NCBI GenBank assembly: GCA_003327425.1
Contig: QOQW01000021.1
Span: 1 to 64,000 of the forward strand
Direction: 5' to 3'
DNA: 64,000 nt
DNA from: Candidatus Ozemibacter sibiricus
GTDB taxonomy: Bacteria > Muiribacteriota > Ozemobacteria > Ozemobacterales > Ozemobacteraceae
The position numbers and the translations under genes were made by a program. How positions within the stretch are numbered: position 1 is the first letter of the stretch; every line of letters begins with the position of its first letter. Positions 33,780-40,448 of this stretch are shown in pieces. The notes beneath the pieces were generated by a model. It worked only from the letters and a program-made list of their open reading frames with translations. It did not search any database and had not been told where the DNA came from.

Positions 33780-34739
33780 ATGGATGCTCCGTCCAGTCCT
33801 GTCTTCGAGTATCTGCGGATCTCGGTCACCGACCGGTGCAACCTGCGGTGCGTCTACTGCATGCCGCCGGAGGGCGTCCCCAAGCTCGACCACGCCCGGA
33901 TCCTCCGCTACGAGACGATCCTCGACGTCGTCGATGCCGCCATCGCCGAAGGCGTCCATCGGGTCCGCATCACGGGGGGCGAACCCCTGGTCCGGCGCGG
34001 CGTCGTCGATCTGGTGCGCCAGCTGGCCGGCCGGCCCGGTCTCGATGAGGTGGCCTTGACCACGAACGGTGTTCTTCTCGCCGAGTTTGCCGGCCCCTTG
34101 AAAGAGGCTGGTCTGCGCCGGGTCAATATCAGCCTCGATTCCCTCCGCCCCGATCGCTTCACGCGCATCACCCGCCTGGGACGGATCGAAGACGTCCTGG
34201 CCGGCGTCAAGGCCGCCATCACCCACGGATTGGCCCCGGTCAAGATCAACGTGGTGATCATCCCCGGCGAAAATGACGATGAAGTCGAGGATTTCGGGAA
34301 GTTCGCCTATGAGCACCCCGTGGTCGTCCGGTTCATCGAACGCATGCCCTTCCAGGCCGATGGCCCGGATGTTCCGTTCCTGTCGCAGGAGCAGGTCCTG
34401 GCCCGGCTGTCGGCCTTCCTGACGCTCGAACGGCAGGCGCCCGCGCCGGGCGGCGGCCCCGCCGAGGTCTACCGCATCGCTGGCGGCGCCGGCCAGATCG
34501 GGTTCATCAGCTCCCGCACCCACCCCTTCTGCCGCTCCTGCACGCGGTTGCGGTTGACGGCGGCCGGGTTCTTGATGCCCTGCCTGGATTCGCCCGAGGG
34601 CGTCCAGGTGGCCGGCCTCAGTGTCGACGCCCTGCGGCAGGCGATCCGCGATCTCGGTCGCCACAAGCGGGCGCACGGCAAGACCTGCGCCCGCTTCGAG
34701 GGGGCACGTTGCATTTCATTGTCCGACATCGGGGGATGA
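33780..34739 (+). CDS. moaA: GTP 3',8-cyclase MoaA
   Basis: 319 residues, the usual length. The radical SAM cluster motif is CNLRCVYC near 19-26. The second 4Fe-4S site is CRSCTRLRL with a later Cys (FLMPCL) near 255-275. The protein ends in Gly-Gly (SDIGG), the conserved tail inserted into the active site of MoaA. It converts GTP to 3',8-cH2GTP in the first step of molybdenum cofactor synthesis. No other moa gene is near; the next genes are sugar-related. The Shine-Dalgarno before the ATG is weak. Confidence 0.9.
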   Translation: MDAPSSPVFEYLRISVTDRCNLRCVYCMPPEGVPKLDHARILRYETILDVVDAAIAEGVHRVRITGGEPLVRRGVVDLVRQLAGRPGLDEVALTTNGVLLAEFAGPLKEAGLRRVNISLDSLRPDRFTRITRLGRIEDVLAGVKAAITHGLAPVKINVVIIPGENDDEVEDFGKFAYEHPVVVRFIERMPFQADGPDVPFLSQEQVLARLSAFLTLERQAPAPGGGPAEVYRIAGGAGQIGFISSRTHPFCRSCTRLRLTAAGFLMPCLDSPEGVQVAGLSVDALRQAIRDLGRHKRAHGKTCARFEGARCISLSDIGG

Positions 34740-34766
34740 TCTCCCCATCGCTCACAAGGAGGAACC

Positions 34767-35738
34767 ATGGCCCGCACCGCGAAATCCAAAGGAAAGAACA
34801 GCCTGACCATCGGCATCGATCTGGGCGGCACCAAGATCGCCGCCGGTCTCTGCCGCGAGGGGGAGGTGCTCCACAAAGTGGTGGTGCCGACCAACGCCGC
34901 CCAGGGGTTCGACGCCGTCGTCGCCGCGATGGCCGAGGCCGCCCGACAAGCCATGGGCGACACCGACCCTGCCGCCGTCCGCGGGGTCGGCGTGGGAGCC
35001 GCCGGCCAGATCGATTCGCAGACCGGGGCCGTGCTCTACGCTCCCAACCTGAACTGGCGGCAGGCTCCGCTCGGCCAGAAGCTGGCCGAGGCCCTTCGCC
35101 TGCCGGTGCGCGTGGTCAACGACGTGCGGGCCGCCACCATGGCCGAATGGAAATACGGGGCCGGAAAAGGGTTGCACAGCTTCATCAACATCTTCCTGGG
35201 CACCGGCGTCGGTTCGGGCCTCGTGCTCAACGGCACCCTCTGCGAAGGCGCCACCAATACGGCCGGCGAGATCGGTCACATCTGCCTCGATCCGGCCGGG
35301 CCGCTCTGCGGCTGCGGCCACGCCGGCTGCTTCGAAGCCTACTCGTCGGGACGGGGCATCGAAAACGAGGTCAAGCGCCGCCTGCAAGCGGGCGCCCCCA
35401 GCGCGCTCCGCGAGAAAGTCGGCGCTCGGCTCGACCAGATCACCGGGCCTCTGATCGGCCAGGCCGCCCGCGAGGGCGATCCGCTGGCGCTCGAGGTCCT
35501 GGCCTGGGCCGGCCGCCATCTGGGCCTGGTTCTCGCCAATCTGCACACCCTCCTCAATCCCCAGAAGATCCTGCTCGGGGGTGGCGTCATGGCCCTGGCC
35601 GATTTCTTCCTGCCGGCCGCGCGCGAGGCCATGCACCGGCACATCCTGTCGGTGGCCGATCGCGGCGAGGACTTGCTGGGTCGGGCCCGGTTCGAAAATG
35701 ACGCCGTCCTGCTGGGCGGGTCGGCCCTCTTCGCATGA
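34767..35738 (+). CDS. ROK-family sugar kinase (glucokinase-like)
   Basis: 323 residues. The ATP phosphate loop is IGIDLGGTKIAAG at about 13-25. The ROK signature includes the substrate loop EIGHICLD and the zinc-binding CGCGHAGCFEAYSSG near 182-196. It would phosphorylate glucose or another hexose in the cytoplasm. AGGAGGA lies directly upstream of the ATG at ideal spacing. Its stop overlaps the ATG of the phosphohexomutase-like gene (ATGA), which suggests linked hexose phosphate metabolism. PPi-type phosphofructokinase is the next, convergent gene. Confidence 0.88.
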   Translation: MARTAKSKGKNSLTIGIDLGGTKIAAGLCREGEVLHKVVVPTNAAQGFDAVVAAMAEAARQAMGDTDPAAVRGVGVGAAGQIDSQTGAVLYAPNLNWRQAPLGQKLAEALRLPVRVVNDVRAATMAEWKYGAGKGLHSFINIFLGTGVGSGLVLNGTLCEGATNTAGEIGHICLDPAGPLCGCGHAGCFEAYSSGRGIENEVKRRLQAGAPSALREKVGARLDQITGPLIGQAAREGDPLALEVLAWAGRHLGLVLANLHTLLNPQKILLGGGVMALADFFLPAAREAMHRHILSVADRGEDLLGRARFENDAVLLGGSALFA

Positions 35739-36670
35739 ACGCCCTCCGGCCCGCCGTCTTCACCGCGGACAACCTGGCCGACGGGTGGTGGCTGGGCGAT
35801 CCCGTCAACCGGTCGTTCCGCGATTTCCTGCTGTATTCGGGAAGCCGCTTCCCGTCGGTGCTGGTCGGCTTCGCCGGCCGGCCCGGCCTGGCCGAAGTGG
35901 CCGACGGCGTCGCTGCCGGCATCTCGCAAGCCGGTCTGAACGTCTTCCTGGCCGAGACCGCCACGCCCATCTCGGCCCTGACTCAGGCCGTCGGGCAGCG
36001 CAGCATGCCCCTCGGCCTCTACCTCGATGAGGCTCCCGACGGCCTGAGCTACACGCTGCTCGCCGTCGGCAACCACGGGGGCCCGATCACCGAAGCCGAT
36101 CTGCCCGAAGTCCCGCCGTCTCCGCTGGGCAAGCTCGGCGTCATCGGCACCACCGATCTGGCCACGCCCTACCTGAACGGGTTGCGCTCGCTGCTCGACC
36201 CTTCGCCCGATCCTCACCCGCGAGTGTCCCGGCTCGACCATCCCTTCCCGCATTTCGAGAAGAAGTTCGGGGAACGCGCCGAATATCGCCTGTTCACCGA
36301 ACGGCTCCCCGATGGGCCGATCGCCACCATCTCGCCCGACGGCCAGAGCCTGCGGTTCGCCTTCCCCGGCGGCGAACCCTGGACCACCCGGGCCATGGCC
36401 GAACGGATCGGCCACTACCTGACCCGGGTACGCCGCACCAGCGGCACCATCATCGGGGCCAAGGGCGTCGACCTGTTGCCGGTCGAAGCGGGCAGCCAGA
36501 TCCGGGTCGAGGGGGGGCCGCTCGAATACAGTTCCCGCGCCAGTTTCGTCGATCTGCTGATCGGGTGGTGGGAACCCGGCATCATCGCCCATCAGGGGTT
36601 CGGGCCGTTCGGCGATGCCTTCCTCACTCTGGCCTACCTGCTGGAGGCGATGGGGGAAGGCGGGGTCTGA
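35735..36670 (+). CDS. degenerate phosphohexomutase-like protein
   Basis: 311 residues. The start (VFTADNLADGWW, then FPSVLVGFAGRPGLAEVADGVAAGISQAGLNVFL) follows the first domain of alpha-D-phosphohexomutases, including the TP[TI] step (ATPISAL). The segment that should hold the phosphoserine loop (TASHNP) reads LLAVGNHGGP, so the phosphorylated Ser is missing and normal mutase chemistry is not expected. The protein is also shorter than true mutases (about 450 residues). It may bind hexose phosphates for regulation, or be an unrelated protein with chance similarity. It is translationally coupled to the ROK kinase. Confidence 0.45.
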   Translation: MNALRPAVFTADNLADGWWLGDPVNRSFRDFLLYSGSRFPSVLVGFAGRPGLAEVADGVAAGISQAGLNVFLAETATPISALTQAVGQRSMPLGLYLDEAPDGLSYTLLAVGNHGGPITEADLPEVPPSPLGKLGVIGTTDLATPYLNGLRSLLDPSPDPHPRVSRLDHPFPHFEKKFGERAEYRLFTERLPDGPIATISPDGQSLRFAFPGGEPWTTRAMAERIGHYLTRVRRTSGTIIGAKGVDLLPVEAGSQIRVEGGPLEYSSRASFVDLLIGWWEPGIIAHQGFGPFGDAFLTLAYLLEAMGEGGV

Positions 36671-36714
36671 GCCAACCCCGCCACCTTCTCGCGAGGCAGC
36701 CGCCTGACAGGCGA

Positions 36715-36740
36715 CGTCCCCCGGCCCATGCCGGGGGACG
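36715..36740. terminator. hairpin between convergent genes
   Basis: A perfect 11-base stem CGTCCCCCGGC / GCCGGGGGACG with loop CCAT, between the mutase-like gene and the converging phosphofructokinase gene. It has the same C5/G5-core style and no T-tract, like the hairpin at 22463-22491. Confidence 0.6.
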
Positions 36741-36768
36741 CCGATCGCCGCTTTGGCGGTGAGGGCCG

Positions 36769-37977
36769 CTATTTCTTGGAAACGGGAGGCGCCATCAGCC
36801 GTTCGTACTCGGGCATGGTTCCGAGCAGGGGCCGGGCGTAGTTGAGGAACTCGGTGGTGACATCGGTCCCGAAGGGGGTGATGAACGAGTCGGGCATGTG
36901 CTTGGTATCTTTGGCCACGGTTTCGAGGGGGGTGAGGAAGTAGTCGACGGAGTAGTCGCCGGTGCGCCGGATGGCCACCGAGCCGTCGACGTTGTTCCAG
37001 ATCGCGAACTGGGCGGCCTTCTCGCCCACCTCGCGGGCTTCCTGCTGATCGACTTCGGAGACGATGCCGACGAAGCTGCGCTGCAGATAGCCGAAGGTGT
37101 CTGACCGCACCCGCTTGATCTTCAGCTCTTTCTTGACGAGCTCGGCCAGCAGATCGCCGAGGGCGCCGGTGCCCGAGAGCTGGACATTGCCGTGGGCATC
37201 TTTCTCGGTGCACCCCGTCAACTGGGTGATGATCGGCTTGCCGTCTTCTCCGACGATGCCTTCGGAGACCGCGATGATGCAGCGATTGAACTTCTTGTAG
37301 ACCTCATCGACTTCCTTCAAGAATTGTTCCTTGCGGAAGGTGCGTTCGGGCAGGTAGATGAGATGGGGACCGTCGTCTTCGTATTTGCGAGCGAAGGCGG
37401 ACGCCGCGGTCAGGAACCCGGCGTGTCGGCCCATGACGACCCCGATGTAGACGCCGGGCAGGGACCGATTGTCCAGGTTGATGCCGGCGTAGGCCAGCGC
37501 TACGAATCGAGCGGCCGAGCCGTATCCCGGGCAGTGATCGGTGACCCGCAGGTCGTTGTCGATGGTCTTGGGAATGTGGATGCACCGCAGCTCGTAGCCG
37601 GCATCGCGGGCGTTGTCGTTGACGATGCGGACCGCATCGGCCGAATCGTTGCCGCCGATGTAGAAGAAGTACCGCACATTGTGCTTCATGCAGATCTTGA
37701 AGATCTTTTCGCAGTAGGCGGCATCGGGTTTGTCGCGAGTAGAGAGGAGCGCGGAGCTGGGGGTGCGGGCCACTCGTTCCAGGTTGTGGGTGGTGGCCTG
37801 GGTCAGATCCACGAAATTCTCTTCGATGATGCCCCGCACGCCATGCAGGGCGCCATAGACCCGCTCGACCTCAGGGAACTTGCGGGCTTCGAGGACGGCC
37901 CCGACCAGGCTCTGATTGATGACCGCTGTCGGGCCCCCGCCCTGGGCGATGAGAACATTGCCGACGAGTTTTCCCAT
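36769..37977 (-). CDS. pfp: PPi-type 6-phosphofructokinase
   Basis: 402 residues from ATG 37977. It has GGGPTAVIN at 13-21, FFYIGGNDSADAV with the donor loop GGNDS at 108-112, and IPKTIDND at 136-142. In the PFK family an Asp after the GG[DN] pair and the Lys of PKTIDND mark enzymes that use pyrophosphate instead of ATP; both are present. The reaction interconverts fructose 6-phosphate and fructose 1,6-bisphosphate reversibly. GAGGTG lies upstream of the ATG. Confidence 0.85.
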   Translation of the reverse strand: MGKLVGNVLIAQGGGPTAVINQSLVGAVLEARKFPEVERVYGALHGVRGIIEENFVDLTQATTHNLERVARTPSSALLSTRDKPDAAYCEKIFKICMKHNVRYFFYIGGNDSADAVRIVNDNARDAGYELRCIHIPKTIDNDLRVTDHCPGYGSAARFVALAYAGINLDNRSLPGVYIGVVMGRHAGFLTAASAFARKYEDDGPHLIYLPERTFRKEQFLKEVDEVYKKFNRCIIAVSEGIVGEDGKPIITQLTGCTEKDAHGNVQLSGTGALGDLLAELVKKELKIKRVRSDTFGYLQRSFVGIVSEVDQQEAREVGEKAAQFAIWNNVDGSVAIRRTGDYSVDYFLTPLETVAKDTKHMPDSFITPFGTDVTTEFLNYARPLLGTMPEYERLMAPPVSKK

Positions 37978-38398
37978 GATGTGCTGCACCTCGTTGCTGG
38001 TTTGATTTGGTTTGATTTGGAAGGCGACCAGGAATCGGACTGGTGGGAGTATGCCTCGTCCCCGGCCTCGGGTCAAGAGCGGGAACCCCAAGCCAGGCCA
38101 AACCTGCTCGGGGACGGGTGGTTCTTCTCACAAGTTCCTGAGTGATCATGGGCGGGGCGTCGACCATGGCTGGGGCTTGCCCCAGGCTCGAAGTCAAAGG
38201 CCCCCCTTGATAGGAAGCCCCGACGTGTTAACCCAGTCATGGCAAACAACCTTTATCCTCTCCGCGGGTCATGGTGGCATGCCCGAACATGTGTTGCCCG
38301 ACCTCCCTCGATGATCCGTTGGGCAGGGGGTTCACTTGCGCAAGGGTCTCATACCTGCTATGATAGCTTTGGTTCCATTTTGGTTGCGGAGGACATCC
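37978..38398. other. intergenic stretch between pfp and vapB
   Basis: About 420 bases with no convincing gene. It contains a perfect tandem repeat TTTGATTTGG x2 at 38001-38020, just upstream of pfp, and the vapBC promoter near its right end. The rest shows nothing clear. Confidence 0.5.
38336..38364 (+). promoter_or_regulatory. sigma-70-type promoter of vapBC
   Basis: TTGCGC (38336-38341) and TATGAT (38359-38364) are separated by 17 bases. The -10 box lies 34 bases before the vapB ATG, leaving room for a short leader with GGAGG. Confidence 0.65.
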
Positions 38399-38638
38399 AT
38401 GCCCACCATCACGCTCAAGGGGATCCCTTCTCTCCTTCATTTGGAGCTGAAAAAGAGAGCCGAGATCAATAAAAGAAGTCTGAACAATGAAATTCTGGTT
38501 TGCCTTGAATCATTCCTGGGATTGCGAAATATTGAAAAAACTAGTCATTTGGAAGAAATTCGAGAGTTCCGCAGAACCATCAGGTCGAGAATTTCCAACG
38601 AACTCATCAACGACTTAAAAGCGGAAGGCAGGAAATGA
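38399..38638 (+). CDS. vapB: VapB/FitA-like ribbon-helix-helix antitoxin
   Basis: 79 residues. The N-terminal strand TITLKGIPSLLHLELKKRA and the helix-turn-helix NKRSLNNEILVCLES match ribbon-helix-helix antitoxins of the FitA/Arc type. The C-terminal half would wrap around and block the VapC toxin. GGAGG precedes the ATG. The stop overlaps the toxin start by ATGA. Base composition is lower in GC than the neighbours, suggesting recent acquisition. It probably represses its own promoter. Confidence 0.82.
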   Translation: MPTITLKGIPSLLHLELKKRAEINKRSLNNEILVCLESFLGLRNIEKTSHLEEIREFRRTIRSRISNELINDLKAEGRK

Positions 38639-39054
38639 TTGTCGTAGACACGAACATATTGGTTCACCTCTATTTTCCAAGCGAGTTCACAGAATTCTCT
38701 GAAAAACTATTCTTGAAAGACCCCGCCTGGATTGCCCCCTATCTTTGGCGATCTGAATTCCGAAATGTCCTCCTGGGATTTGTCAGGAAGAATATCATTG
38801 ATTTTCCCAAAGCCATCGCGGCGATTGAAAAGGCCGAATCGCAAATGTTTGGGCACGAACATGCTGTTTCGTCAATGCTCGTTTTAGAATTGGCCAGGGG
38901 CAGCGGTTGCACCGCTTATGACTGCGAATTCGTGGCTCTTGGGAAGGCCAAAGAAACATTTTTTGTCACCTGGGAGAAAAAGCTGACCAAGACTTTTCCG
39001 GAAATTGCCATCTCTCCCAAGGCATTTCTCGAAAAGCCATTGCGCAAACACTGA
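38635..39054 (+). CDS. vapC: VapC-like PIN-domain toxin
   Basis: 139 residues with the PIN-domain acidic set: Asp5 in VVDTNILV, Glu41 in WRSEFRNVL and Asp96 in TAYDCEFVALG. The fourth acidic position near 113 is not obvious (FFVTWEKKL). VapC toxins are Mg-dependent RNases that cut initiator tRNA or rRNA. The frame is complete and coupled to vapB, so the pair looks functional. GC content is low compared with the flanking genes, like its partner. Confidence 0.87.
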   Translation: MIVVDTNILVHLYFPSEFTEFSEKLFLKDPAWIAPYLWRSEFRNVLLGFVRKNIIDFPKAIAAIEKAESQMFGHEHAVSSMLVLELARGSGCTAYDCEFVALGKAKETFFVTWEKKLTKTFPEIAISPKAFLEKPLRKH

Positions 39055-39130
39055 TTTATACCTTGTACTATTTCCGTTTCTTGATACATGCCAGGATCGG
39101 CATTCCTCAGTCTCGCGCCCGCAACCCAGG

Positions 39131-40162
39131 TCATTCATGCTCGTCCCGGTGGAGGACGCATTGCGGGTCGTCGGCCAGGGGGTCGCCGGTCAGGGCGCGG
39201 GCCAGGGCCCGGCAGCCGGGACAATCCTCATACGGGCAATTGCCGCAGATCGTGCCGCGCAGGCGCGGCCGGAGTCTGGCCGTTTCCCATTCGGCGAGCC
39301 GGGCCCGGATGACCGGAAAAGGTTCCCGCAAGAGGTTGCCGATGGGAATCGCCAGGCGGCGGCAGGGAAACACGGTCCCATCGGGCATCAGGGCCATCGA
39401 CCCCGCGCCCAGGTTGCAGAGGGCGGCCTCGAGCCCCTGATCCTCGGCACCTTCTCGTCCTGGCGGATCGAGCCTGAGCCAGAAAGCCCGACAGGCGGCG
39501 AGATCGTCGGGGTCGAGAGAAATGCCGGCCGCTGCTCCGATGTCGACGATGGCCCGCGCCCAATCCGCCGCCGACAACACCGTCGCGGCCAGTCTCTCCC
39601 CCTGCCCCAGCGGGACGAACCGCTCGAAAATGATGCTCTGCGCCCCCGTCTGTCGGGCAAAGGCGACGGTTTCGCGAATGGTGCCGACGTTGAGCCGCGA
39701 CAGCGTCATCATCAGCACCACCGGTCGGCCCGCCAGGTCAGCATAGCGAGGGATCGCCGTTCTGAGCCTCTCGAAGCTGCCCGATCCGCGAATGGCGTCA
39801 TTGATGGCAGGATCTCCCGATTCGACCGAGATCTTGAACGAGGAAAACCGAGGGAAGCCGCCCAGCCGACGCAAGAGCGACTCGTCATCGATGGTGCCGT
39901 TGGTGATGATGCAGATTTCGGCCAGATTCGGGAACGATTCCAGGTGGGCCATGAGATCGATCAAATCTGGAAGCAGCAGGGGCTCGCCCCCCGTCAGATT
40001 GATGGCCACGGGTTCATCGGGAATGGCTCCCAGAATCGCCGCGGCGAGGGTGCGGCGGCCGCCGGCATCGGTTTCGCCTGCCCCCCGGGAAAACGAACTC
40101 TGGTAGCAATGCCGGCACCGGCGATTGCACAGATCGGTCACATGCCACTGAAAGCCGAACAT
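39131..40162 (-). CDS. radical SAM protein with SPASM-like C-terminus
   Basis: 343 residues. CxxxCxxC is at 12-19 (CNRRCRHC). The GGEPLL block is near 58-63 and the SAM-binding strand ICIITNGT follows. The C-terminal third has the SPASM cysteines: a Cys in ALCNLG, PDGTVFPCRR, then CGNCPYEDCPGCRA. SPASM enzymes modify peptides or sugars or mature cofactors. No small precursor peptide gene is seen next to it, so the substrate is unknown. It starts at the extreme N-terminus of the fold, with no leader. Confidence 0.75.
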   Translation of the reverse strand: MFGFQWHVTDLCNRRCRHCYQSSFSRGAGETDAGGRRTLAAAILGAIPDEPVAINLTGGEPLLLPDLIDLMAHLESFPNLAEICIITNGTIDDESLLRRLGGFPRFSSFKISVESGDPAINDAIRGSGSFERLRTAIPRYADLAGRPVVLMMTLSRLNVGTIRETVAFARQTGAQSIIFERFVPLGQGERLAATVLSAADWARAIVDIGAAAGISLDPDDLAACRAFWLRLDPPGREGAEDQGLEAALCNLGAGSMALMPDGTVFPCRRLAIPIGNLLREPFPVIRARLAEWETARLRPRLRGTICGNCPYEDCPGCRALARALTGDPLADDPQCVLHRDEHE

Positions 40163-40448
40163 GCCTGGCCACGCTCCTCGACGAAGGGAATGGGAACGGT
40201 CTTGCGTGCGCTCACCTTAGCAGACCTGGCTTTTTCGCTCAACCTGGCCGGGGGTTGGCCTTCCTACCATGCCGGAGGCCTCTCAATCACTCCAACCTGG
40301 GTGCTTCAAACCGAAAAACGGCATTCCCAGACCGTTTTCGGCCGGGGCCATCAGGTGGGGGCCTCCTGCCCCACTTTCGCGCCCTCGAGGCTGGGCGATT
40401 CGGCCGGTTCATTGACACCGCCTGGGACCACCCGTAGAATGCCGATCC

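Noticed and set aside
38001-38020. TTTGATTTGG tandem repeat as a CRISPR or phase-variation tract
   Set aside because: Only two copies, non-coding and upstream of the pfp start; too short to argue for a function.
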